Positions 1 to 5,348 of a stretch of 21,026 nt of DNA are shown piece by piece; positions within the stretch are counted from its first letter, which is position 1; every line of letters begins with the position of its first letter. Position numbers and translations under genes: made by a program. The stretch is from JALXDT01 sp964634755 (GTDB taxonomy: Bacteria; Acidobacteriota; Aminicenantia; JAMOAD01), in the NCBI GenBank assembly GCA_964634755.1, contig CAZWJH010000039.1, positions 1 to 21,026 on the forward strand, written 5' to 3'. The notes below the pieces were generated by a model. That model worked only from the letters and a program-made list of their open reading frames with translations, was not told where the DNA came from and did not search any database.

Positions 1-269
1 AAATACCATTGCCTAATATACTTTAAATTTCTTTTTGAAAAACCTTTAACATCGTGAAATTCGTTTCTCAAATCCTTTCTTAATCTCTCTAAAAATTTAT
101 CGCCCCATTTTGTTTGTTTTTGTCTTTCTACGATTTCTTTACCTAATTCCCAATAAAAATCTAATAGCTCTGCATTCACCTTAACAGCAGCCTTAAGCTG
201 TACCTGCTTGAATCTTTCTTTTAACTTTTTAAGCCATCTCAAATAATCACTATTAGTAAATAAAGTCAT
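1..269 (-). CDS. YhcG/DUF1016-family PDDEXK nuclease, N-terminal fragment (cut by window edge)
   Basis: The reading frame starts at ATG 269-267 and runs off the left edge, so only the first 89 residues are visible. An in-frame TGA lies 6 nt upstream of the ATG, which fixes this as the earliest ATG start; a GGGA lies about 11 nt upstream. The visible part matches the DUF1016 N-terminal domain: a tyrosine-rich helix with LLDFYWELGKEIVERQ, then TKWGDKFLERLRKDLRNEF and GFSKRNLKYIRQWY, which mirror the family pattern (YWxIGxxIvexQ, WGxxvierLskDLrxeFP, GFSrrNLxyMrqfY). In full-length members a PDDEXK nuclease-like domain follows; it lies outside the window and cannot be checked. Family members are found near restriction-modification and other accessory genes, but function here is inferred only from family resemblance. 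It lies downstream of the pilin operon in the same orientation, with 120 bp between. Confidence 0.8.
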   Translation of the reverse strand, partial: MTLFTNSDYLRWLKKLKERFKQVQLKAAVKVNAELLDFYWELGKEIVERQKQTKWGDKFLERLRKDLRNEFHDVKGFSKRNLKYIRQWY

Positions 270-389
270 AATTCATTATCCCGTAAAATATCTTCCAATT
301 TTTCAGAAATCTAATCTTTATTCAACAAAAATAGCCTCAAATTTCCTTATCATCAATTCTTACGGATTTAATTAATTACAAATATCCTC

Positions 390-725
390 TCAGGTTTTCT
401 CCTTTCTTAAAATTCCGTAGATCATCTTTTGAACAACGGTAATATCCTCCTCAAACTCATCAAAACTTTTTTCATCCAAAACATTAAGATCTTTTAACAA
501 AAGAAGATAATACTCAACCCATGTAGCATAAATTTGAGCTTTTTTCATTGATTCAAAAAATATCTCCCCATAAGCTTTTGAGCTTTTCAGGTTTAGCATA
601 AGCATTGTGCAGGCTTCTCTTGCATTTTCAACCACTTGGGAATACTCTTTTGAGCTTAATTCCAAAAGTTTAAGATTAAGCTTATGCCCCCTTACAAAAA
701 CATCATAATCTTCAACCCTTTTCAT
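390..725 (-). CDS. Four-helix-bundle protein (divergent 23S rRNA intervening-sequence protein-like)
   Basis: A 111-residue, almost wholly helical protein without signal peptide or membrane segment. It opens with MKRVEDYDVFVRGHKLNLKL and has a central REACTMLMLNLKSSKAYGE. It ends with YYLLLLKDLNVLDEKSFDEFEEDI and a helix closing in MIYGILRK. This layout (opening 'y.dl.vw..', then 'ra..sip.nIaEg', then 'llLakdlgyld...f.el.ee...i.rmL.gLirs') is that of the four-helix-bundle/23S rRNA IVP family, but the central NIAEG signature is not kept, so it is divergent. The ATG at 725 follows the upstream pseudopilin stop by 12 bp with GGAGG in between, so it is probably the last gene of the pilin operon. 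Members of this family are often solitary and of unknown role. Whether it acts with the pilins is open. Confidence 0.55.
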   Translation of the reverse strand: MKRVEDYDVFVRGHKLNLKLLELSSKEYSQVVENAREACTMLMLNLKSSKAYGEIFFESMKKAQIYATWVEYYLLLLKDLNVLDEKSFDEFEEDITVVQKMIYGILRKEKT

Positions 726-737
726 TTTATTACCTCC

Positions 738-1151
738 TTATTTTATCGTTATTTTTCCATTTATATTCATTGTAATCTTTCTGATAAAACCATTCTTCTC
801 AACATAGAGAGTAAAAAGATTTGAAACAGTCCCATAAGGATAAAAAATCGGTGAATTGTTTGCCCTTAATTCTAATCCGGGAAAATTTATTCTCTTAAGA
901 AACTTCCACTTTCTGTTTTGATAAGTATACACATTGAAATAATCTGGAAAGAATTTGATTTTTAATTTTTCTCCTTTTAATATGGAATAAACCCTTACCC
1001 ATTCAATACTGTTTTTTACAGAATAAGTCATAGCTCTCTGCTTTTCCCTTTTTAAACTGTCTGAAATCCCAAGAGTAAATCCGTAGAGAAACAAAGTTAA
1101 AATAAAAATAACAACTAACATTTCAGCAATACTAAAACCCCGCTTATACAT
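738..1151 (-). CDS. Prepilin-like protein, GspH/FimT type
   Basis: A 137-residue type IV prepilin-like protein. The N-terminus MYKRG/FSIAEMLVV is a class III signal: basic leader, Gly before the prepilin peptidase (PilD) site, Phe at +1 and Glu at +5 of the mature protein. A hydrophobic helix follows to about residue 30. The rest is a small beta-rich globular domain (about 45-137) with alternating hydrophobic/polar strands, as in minor pseudopilins of the GspH/FimT group. The start overlaps the end of the preceding gene by 8 bp, indicating translational coupling. In type II secretion, type IV pili and competence pili such proteins form the tip or priming complex. Assignment to the H type rests on size and on position after I-, J- and K-like genes, not on a diagnostic motif. 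Confidence 0.8.
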   Translation of the reverse strand: MYKRGFSIAEMLVVIFILTLFLYGFTLGISDSLKREKQRAMTYSVKNSIEWVRVYSILKGEKLKIKFFPDYFNVYTYQNRKWKFLKRINFPGLELRANNSPIFYPYGTVSNLFTLYVEKNGFIRKITMNINGKITIK

Positions 1152-2517
1152 TGAACTCCTCCTCTATTTTTTCAACCTTTAAATTTCTTATTATTGTTAT
1201 ATTTTCCTCAGATTGAGGCATAAAATCATTTTTTTCTTGATTAAGATAATTCAGAGGATCCTCAGTTACCTCCGGTAAATGAGTTAGAAAATAATACTTT
1301 GAATAAAGGGTCCCAAAGAGTAAAAAATCTCTATTAATGTCCACATTAGTTTCAAGATAATAATTCCCGTGAAGTTCACCACCCTCATTTTCAAATTCAA
1401 AACAGACTTGACTTTCCTTTTCATTCTCAAAGAAAAGCCCTCTTTTACTCTGAAAAAGGTTCAATTGTGTCTTTTCCCTTACAAACTTTCCTCTTTTTAC
1501 GGATATATTTTCATATTTAATCGAAGAACTTATTTTGAAACCACCTCCTATGAAAATATTTAAAACAGCTCCCTCTTTTAAAGCAAAAGCATCTGAGCTT
1601 TCGACAACATCGTTTCCTATGATTTCCCCTGCTGAAAAGTTATTTACATTACCTTCAATAAATACAGTACCGGAGAATGGAATGTTGAGCCTTTCTGATA
1701 CATTGTTTTTCAAATAAATAAAACTGTTTTCGCCCGGGATGTACTTTAAAAGAAATTTTTCTTCTCCTTTTTTAGCAAATATAAATTGATAATTTCCGTC
1801 AATTCCAAGAACAAAATTATCCATATTACCTTTTAAATAAAGAAACCCTCCGGAATCAATCTCTCCTAAGTAAAAGCCATCAAGAACAGGAATATCAGAT
1901 TTATTTATTTTAAGAAGTTTTCTTATGTTAAGATCCTCTTCTTTAATGTTTAAAACCCTTGCCATTGCTTTTTTACTGTCAAAATCAAACTTATAGCTCT
2001 TTGAAGTGTAAAAGCTTGAATTGTGATAAGGAAAGAAAAAATGAATTTTCTTACTGTTTTCTCTTTGGAAAAAAAGATTAAACGGAAGTTTTCCAGAATA
2101 AATCACAAATTCCAATTTAACAGAGTGAATTTTGTTAATATTGAATATTTCAAAAATGGAGTAGAGAGTTATTTTGACTATTAACTTATTAAAATCATCT
2201 CCCTTTTCCACACTCTCTTCATTTACCAAAAGCCTGACTTTAGCTGTAACCTCTCCTATTCTTTCAAAGTAAACCGAATTATCAAAAATTCCAATATCAG
2301 AAATACTTTCAATTTTTTCAGGATAAAAGTTGATCTTTTTTATTATTTGATTTAAAACCTTTGAAAGAAATTCCCTTGAAAGAGAATCATAGTAACTTTC
2401 ATTTAAAATCCTCTTCTGTGCTAAATAAGAAGTGCCCACACTCGTAAAATATCCTATAACAATAGAGCTCAAAAAACCTATTAAAAAAATAGAATAAAGA
2501 TAAGAAAAACCCCTCAT
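1144..2517 (-). CDS. Large prepilin-like protein, GspK/PilX type (no Glu at +5)
   Basis: A 457-residue protein beginning MRG/FSYLYSIFLIGFLSSIVIGYF: a minimal class III leader, Gly before the likely cleavage site, and one hydrophobic helix. Mature residue 5 is Tyr rather than Glu. Loss of Glu5 is characteristic of GspK, the pseudopilin that caps the fibre tip, and size and operon position also fit a GspK/PilX-like role. The long C-terminal part is beta-rich; around residues 280-325 it has repeated strand patterns (GTVFIEGNVNNFSAGEI, later LNIFIGGGFKI) like the right-handed beta elements of some PilX/DUF4900-type proteins. It starts in an ATGA overlap with the J-like gene and ends 8 bp inside the H-like gene. 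The family name is an inference; the prepilin N-terminus is directly visible. Confidence 0.65.
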   Translation of the reverse strand: MRGFSYLYSIFLIGFLSSIVIGYFTSVGTSYLAQKRILNESYYDSLSREFLSKVLNQIIKKINFYPEKIESISDIGIFDNSVYFERIGEVTAKVRLLVNEESVEKGDDFNKLIVKITLYSIFEIFNINKIHSVKLEFVIYSGKLPFNLFFQRENSKKIHFFFPYHNSSFYTSKSYKFDFDSKKAMARVLNIKEEDLNIRKLLKINKSDIPVLDGFYLGEIDSGGFLYLKGNMDNFVLGIDGNYQFIFAKKGEEKFLLKYIPGENSFIYLKNNVSERLNIPFSGTVFIEGNVNNFSAGEIIGNDVVESSDAFALKEGAVLNIFIGGGFKISSSIKYENISVKRGKFVREKTQLNLFQSKRGLFFENEKESQVCFEFENEGGELHGNYYLETNVDINRDFLLFGTLYSKYYFLTHLPEVTEDPLNYLNQEKNDFMPQSEENITIIRNLKVEKIEEEFNV

Positions 2518-3182
2518 TGCTCACCTCCGTTGGTAGCCACATACGGCAGAAAAACATAATAATCAAATTCTTTTACCTCTTTATTTACTTTTTCTTTCCC
2601 CTGAATTTTAATTACACTCTTTGAAAAATTTGAGAAATTAAGCTCAAAGTATTTGTCTGTAATTAATTGAAAGCTTCCTCTGTCAATTTTAAGATAAGTA
2701 CCTTTTGAATCAGCTGTAAAAATAAATTCTTTTATTAATTTAATCTTTTCTCCTTTTTTCACAACTCTTTCAACTCCACGATCAAGAATAATGTAATCAT
2801 TCCCTTTTTCTCTAATTTCATAAAGAACCCCGTTTAAGGAAACTTTTTTCCCGACTTTGCAATCAGAGCAAAAAGCTTTGATTAATCTCTCACCCTTATT
2901 GCAATTTTGAATTAACTCAACGGATGACAAAGCTCTTCTCACTATCATTTCATTGTCTTTCAGTTCAACACCAAGCTCAGGTTCAATACCTTCACCCGCT
3001 CTTTTTAAAATAGAAGTCATCTGAAAAAGAGATAGACTCTTTTCAGCAGCTCTTTCGGAGACCACTCTTGCCCTTTCTCCGGTTTTTCTAACATTAATTA
3101 AAAAATTGTTCCCTGCAATCAAAATAAAACTTCCTAAAAAAAGACTCAACATAGCCTCAAGAAGGCTTACTCCCTTACTCAT
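2514..3182 (-). CDS. Prepilin-like protein, GspJ/PilW type
   Basis: A 222-residue prepilin-like protein. MSKG/VSLLEAMLSLFLGSFILIAG shows the leader, the cleavage glycine, Glu at +5 and the hydrophobic spine. The following helix (VRKTGERARVVSERAAEKSLSLFQMTSILKRAG) is typical of PilW/GspJ proteins, in which the long N-terminal helix leads into a region compared with 'd...l...lr.aGyg'. Three cysteines (about 94, 105 and 108: NCNKG, FCSDC) lie in a loop of the globular domain and might form a disulfide or bind a metal; this is speculation. The ATG has GGGAGG just upstream, 11 bp after the I-like gene, and its stop overlaps the K-like start by 4 bp (ATGA). Probably a minor pilin of a type IV pilus, competence pseudopilus or type II secretion system. 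Confidence 0.75.
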   Translation of the reverse strand: MSKGVSLLEAMLSLFLGSFILIAGNNFLINVRKTGERARVVSERAAEKSLSLFQMTSILKRAGEGIEPELGVELKDNEMIVRRALSSVELIQNCNKGERLIKAFCSDCKVGKKVSLNGVLYEIREKGNDYIILDRGVERVVKKGEKIKLIKEFIFTADSKGTYLKIDRGSFQLITDKYFELNFSNFSKSVIKIQGKEKVNKEVKEFDYYVFLPYVATNGGEQ

Positions 3183-3193
3183 TCTTACCTCCC

Positions 3194-3493
3194 CTATAAA
3201 TTTATAATTTTTGATTTATAAATGTAAAAAACCCTTCCGCTTGTTTTATCTTTAAGTTTGTAAAAGATAGAATCTTCATGGTTTTCCACTTTGAGAGTAA
3301 AGTATTTTTTCAACTCTTTTACAACTTCTCCCTTTTCCCACAAATTATTTAAAATATAAAATTCTTTCTTATAAATAGTTGAATATCGGGAAATTTTTAG
3401 AATAGCAATAATCAAGGATGAGGAAGAAATTATAATAACGCCAATAATAAAAAGACTTATTAAAACTTCCAGATAAGAAAATCCCCTTTTCAT
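3194..3493 (-). CDS. Prepilin-like protein, GspI/PilV type (first gene of the operon)
   Basis: About 99 residues from the chosen start. MKRG/FSYLEVLISLFIIGVIIISSSSLI carries the class III leader, Gly at -1, Phe at +1, Glu at +5 and the hydrophobic helix. 'FSYLEVLISLFI' resembles the PilV/GspI consensus GFTLLEVLvAl.il. I place the start at the ATG at 3493 because GGGAGG sits 5 nt before it. The longer frame from 3520 would add nine residues (MFLSIWEVR) ahead of the leader and has no ribosome binding site. The mature domain is short, as in GspI. It heads the minus-strand operon I-J-K-H and faces comEA across the control region. No major pilin, ATPase, platform or secretin gene is in the window, so the machine served is unknown. 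Confidence 0.75.
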   Translation of the reverse strand: MKRGFSYLEVLISLFIIGVIIISSSSLIIAILKISRYSTIYKKEFYILNNLWEKGEVVKELKKYFTLKVENHEDSIFYKLKDKTSGRVFYIYKSKIINL

Positions 3494-3611
3494 CCTTACC
3501 TCCCAAATTGATAAAAACAATAAACAAAATTCATTCCAAAACAGAGATATTTTCTGAAACCTTAATATATTAATCTACCCCTGTGTTTTTTACCTTTGCT
3601 TTGATCCGGAT

Positions 3612-3716
3612 GTAAAGTTTTTTTTACGCTGCCTTTACTTTTATTGTAAATTAAATTTTACAACCATTTAGGACACTCTATTTTCCCAATTCTTTTTTGT
3701 AAAGTTTAGTTTACAA
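3612..3716. promoter_or_regulatory. Three operator-like inverted repeats, GTAAA-N6-TTTAC
   Basis: Three palindromes share arms and a 6-nt centre. At 3612-3627 it is GTAAA-GTTTTT-TTTAC. At 3644-3663 it is TTGTAAA-TTAAAT-TTTACAA. At 3697-3716 it is TTGTAAA-GTTTAG-TTTACAA, extendable to nine-base arms at 3695-3718. Their centres are 34 and 53 bp apart. Constant arm sequence and constant spacer argue for sites of one dimeric regulator rather than chance. None has a GC-rich stem plus U-tract, so a terminator is unlikely. I do not recognise the regulator. The A+T-rich setting makes short A/T palindromes easier to find, so this remains inference. Confidence 0.5.
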
Positions 3717-3732
3717 AAGTAAACCAATAGTA

Positions 3733-3761
3733 TTCAAAATCCTTTTAAATACTATGATAAT
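3733..3761 (+). promoter_or_regulatory. Candidate sigma-70-type promoter for comEA
   Basis: TTCAAA at 3733-3738 and GATAAT at 3756-3761 are separated by exactly 17 bp. The same -35 hexamer with the same spacing appears before citDE. Transcription would start near 3768 and give a leader of about 80 nt. The third inverted repeat lies just upstream of the -35 box. Confidence 0.4.
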
Positions 3762-3798
3762 TAAGGAGCCAATTATAAAAATCTATTGAAAAAAAAGC

Positions 3799-3814
3799 TG
3801 GCACACTTTTTGAA
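3799..3814 (+). promoter_or_regulatory. Candidate sigma-54-type promoter for comEA
   Basis: TGGCAC (3799-3804), five bases, then TTGAA (3810-3814) reproduces the sigma-54 layout TGGCAC-N5-TTGCW with the correct 10-bp GG-to-G(C) phasing and one mismatch, A for C in the -12 element. The predicted start near 3825 leaves about 25 nt to the ATG, with the Shine-Dalgarno in between. No rpoN or enhancer-binding-protein gene is in the window to support it. Confidence 0.35.
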
Positions 3815-3850
3815 TTAAATTGGTATCAATTTATCCTAAGGAGGTAAGGG

Positions 3851-4174
3851 ATGAAAAACTTAAGAAAAGTTTTTGCACTTTTAATCATTGTATTATTTTT
3901 TGTTTCTTCCTTCGGTTTTACAGCAGGAAAAGCAGCTGCTGCCAAAAAGGGAAAGAGATCTGTTCAAATGAATGTTCAAACTAAGATTGTGAACATTAAC
4001 ACTGCTGGTGTAAATGAGCTTGTTACACTCCCCAGAATAGGAAAGAAAATTGCTGAAAGAATCATTAAGTTCAGAAAAATGAATGGAAAATTCAAAAGGA
4101 TTGAAGATTTGATGAAGGTAAGGGGTATCGGGGAAAAAACCTTTGAAAAAATTAAAAAAAGATTAAGAGTCTGA
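3851..4174 (+). CDS. comEA: ComEA-like exported helix-hairpin-helix DNA-binding protein
   Basis: A 107-residue protein with an N-terminal signal or anchor (MKNLRKVFALLIIVLFFVSSFGFTAG, then an Ala-rich stretch with AAAAKK) and a basic linker. The C-terminal domain (about 47-106) has two helix-hairpin-helix motifs: VNINTAGVNELVTLPRIGKKIAERI and FKRIEDLMKVRGIGEKTFEKI. This is the ComEA fold, which binds double-stranded DNA without sequence preference in the periplasm or at the membrane during natural transformation. The first motif keeps the family's NINTAxxxEL.xLPgIG pattern, with Arg in place of the usual Gly in LPgIG. It lacks the SLBB domain of larger ComEA proteins, as many Gram-negative forms do. 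A perfect GGAGG precedes the ATG. It is divergent to the pseudopilin operon, which supports a DNA-uptake role; without comEC in view this stays inference. Confidence 0.8.
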   Translation: MKNLRKVFALLIIVLFFVSSFGFTAGKAAAAKKGKRSVQMNVQTKIVNINTAGVNELVTLPRIGKKIAERIIKFRKMNGKFKRIEDLMKVRGIGEKTFEKIKKRLRV

Positions 4175-4185
4175 AAAATCAAAAA

Positions 4186-4215
4186 GCAAAGGGGAGGAAT
4201 AAGCCTCCCCTTTGC
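4186..4215. terminator. Bidirectional intrinsic terminator
   Basis: A perfect 12-bp stem, GCAAAGGGGAGG (4186-4197) with CCTCCCCTTTGC (4204-4215), around the loop AATAAG. It is followed by CTTCTTCTTTATTTT on the plus strand and by CTTTTTGATTTTT on the minus strand. It sits between the convergent comEA and the small membrane protein gene and should stop transcription from both. Confidence 0.93.
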
Positions 4216-4228
4216 CTTCTTCTTTATT

Positions 4229-4663
4229 TTAAATTTCAATCTTTCTAAAATGAATAAAAAATTCTTGATAATACAAAAAACTTGCCAAAAGCAAGCCTGT
4301 TCCTATTGCAGAATATACAAAAATCAAGATTTCTTTTGAAAAAAATCCACTTTTTCTCATAAATATACCGAGAGCTATCATAAAAATAATAAGAAAATAG
4401 CTTTTAAGCTCTTGAAAATTAAAAATACAGGTATAATCAGCAAGTTCATAAATTCTATTTATGTTCTTTTTTGCTAAAATACCAAAACCTAAAGCAGCTA
4501 TTATAATTCCACTGATAATACCTCCAATAAGCACAAAGTATCTTAAATTTCCTTTGCTATGATTAAACCAGTTGATTGAAAGAGTATTTAACATAACACC
4601 TACCCCACTCCACATTAAGCCGGATACTATGTATAAAATTTCTCTTTTAACTCCTTTTTTCAT
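4229..4663 (-). CDS. Small four-helix membrane protein of unknown function
   Basis: A 144-residue protein with four predicted membrane helices: about residues 9-26 (ILYIVSGLMWSGVGVML), 41-63 (FVLIGGIISGIIIAALGFGIL), 89-105 and 113-131. The pattern LxxxSGLMWSGVGxMLxxxxxxW near the N-terminus looks conserved-family-like, and I recall similar short membrane proteins of unknown function in other bacteria, but I cannot name a family. Between helices 2 and 3 is a cytosolic or periplasmic loop with KKNINRIYELADYTCIFNF. The gene begins 42 bp after trmO on the same strand and ends at the bidirectional terminator, so it is probably co-transcribed with trmO. The ribosome binding site is weak (AAAAGG about 9 nt upstream). 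Confidence 0.7.
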   Translation of the reverse strand: MKKGVKREILYIVSGLMWSGVGVMLNTLSINWFNHSKGNLRYFVLIGGIISGIIIAALGFGILAKKNINRIYELADYTCIFNFQELKSYFLIIFMIALGIFMRKSGFFSKEILIFVYSAIGTGLLLASFLYYQEFFIHFRKIEI

Positions 4664-4705
4664 TCATCAGACCTTTTAATTAGATTTGTCTATTATAATA
4701 TTAAT

Positions 4706-5194
4706 CTATTTTTTTAAAAATCTTCCATCATCCTTTGAATCCGGAAGTTTATTAACATTTCTGTTAAGCCATCCTATCTTTTCAACATTTCTCAAATCAA
4801 ATTCAGGGACAAGTGGTTTTATATCAATTAATGGAGTTCCATTAACTATATCCACATCTTTTATGTAAAGAATATTATCGTCTATCTTCATCAATCTGAC
4901 AATAGAAAGACCTATAGGATTTGGCCTTGAGGGAGCTCTTGTTGCAAAAACCCCATGATAATCATCGTCCATATATGGTTTGACAATTAACTTAGAATTA
5001 ACAATTAAGTGAAAATGATACAATAAGATTATGTGTGAAAAGCCTTCAAGATCCTTTAAACCTTCGGAAAAATCCATATATACCTCGACTCTTCCTTCAA
5101 TTCCTTTTGCTGCGGTAGGTTGAATAGGAATTCCCTTTGGTTCTTTATAAGGAGATCGTATAATACCAATTGGCTTATATATTATTTCTCTCAC
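4706..5194 (-). CDS. trmO: TrmO/TsaA (YaeB) family tRNA m6t6A37 methyltransferase
   Basis: A 162-residue protein of the YaeB/TsaA family. In E. coli this enzyme uses S-adenosylmethionine to N6-methylate threonylcarbamoyl-adenosine at position 37 of certain tRNAs. The family signature GVFATRAPSRPNPIGLS is at 81-97, preceded by an N-terminal IGIIRSPYKEPKGIPIQ strand and LEGFSHIILLYHFH (49-62). It is followed by VDIVNGTPLIDIKPLVPEFD (114-133), where the DIKPYvp motif is kept. It is shorter than E. coli TrmO (about 235 residues) and lacks the C-terminal extension, as archaeal and many bacterial members do, so substrate specificity is less certain. The start is GTG at 5194, with GAGGTGAG just upstream. 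A promoter candidate lies at 5215-5243. Confidence 0.88.
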   Translation of the reverse strand: MREIIYKPIGIIRSPYKEPKGIPIQPTAAKGIEGRVEVYMDFSEGLKDLEGFSHIILLYHFHLIVNSKLIVKPYMDDDYHGVFATRAPSRPNPIGLSIVRLMKIDDNILYIKDVDIVNGTPLIDIKPLVPEFDLRNVEKIGWLNRNVNKLPDSKDDGRFLKK

Positions 5195-5214
5195 AACTCA
5201 CCTCTCGCTAATCT

Positions 5215-5243
5215 ATTTTATAAAAAACTTTCTTTTTTGTAAA
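5215..5243 (-). promoter_or_regulatory. Candidate promoter for trmO
   Basis: On the minus strand, TTTACA (5243-5238) and TAAAAT (5220-5215) are separated by 17 bp, each one base from consensus. Transcription would start about 14 nt upstream of the GTG, just before the Shine-Dalgarno. Confidence 0.55.
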
Positions 5244-5289
5244 CAAACTTTCAAACTAACAATTTTTGCTTATTCGAGTTTTGGGAACA

Positions 5290-5318
5290 TTGATTTAAAG
5301 ATAAGTTTGGAATAAAAT
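5290..5318 (+). promoter_or_regulatory. Candidate promoter for the M28 peptidase gene
   Basis: TTGATT at 5290-5295 and TAAAAT at 5313-5318 with a 17-bp spacer. The predicted start is near 5325, giving a leader of about 25 nt that contains GGAGG at 5338-5342. Confidence 0.55.
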
Positions 5319-5348
5319 GATATTTATTTATTTTAATGGAGGTAAACT

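Larger units (their letters stand above)
3494..3850. other. Divergent control region between the pseudopilin operon and comEA
   Basis: 357 bp without a plausible gene, very A+T-rich. It holds three matching inverted repeats (3612-3716), extra half-sites GTAAAC at 3719-3724 and TTTAC at 3589-3593 and 3634-3638, and two candidate promoters for comEA (3733-3761 and 3799-3814). It also contains the Shine-Dalgarno of each flanking gene (GGGAGG at 3500-3505 on the minus strand, GGAGG at 3840-3844 on the plus strand). I found no convincing leftward promoter. TTTACA from the third repeat followed 17 bp later by TAGAGT on the minus strand is the best weak match. Confidence 0.6.

Noticed and set aside
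3494..3520. Longer start for the first pseudopilin, adding MFLSIWEVR
   Set aside because: The GGGAGG lies inside this extension and directs the ATG at 3493, which also gives a normal prepilin leader.
3644..3716. Inverted repeats as a CRISPR or rho-independent terminator
   Set aside because: There are no direct repeats with regular unique spacers, and the stems are A-T only and lack an adjacent U-tract.
5237..5255. TTGTAAA near a partly matching TTTCAAA, as a fourth copy of the operator repeat
   Set aside because: The right arm does not match TTTACAA, and the left arm is already explained as the -35 box of trmO.
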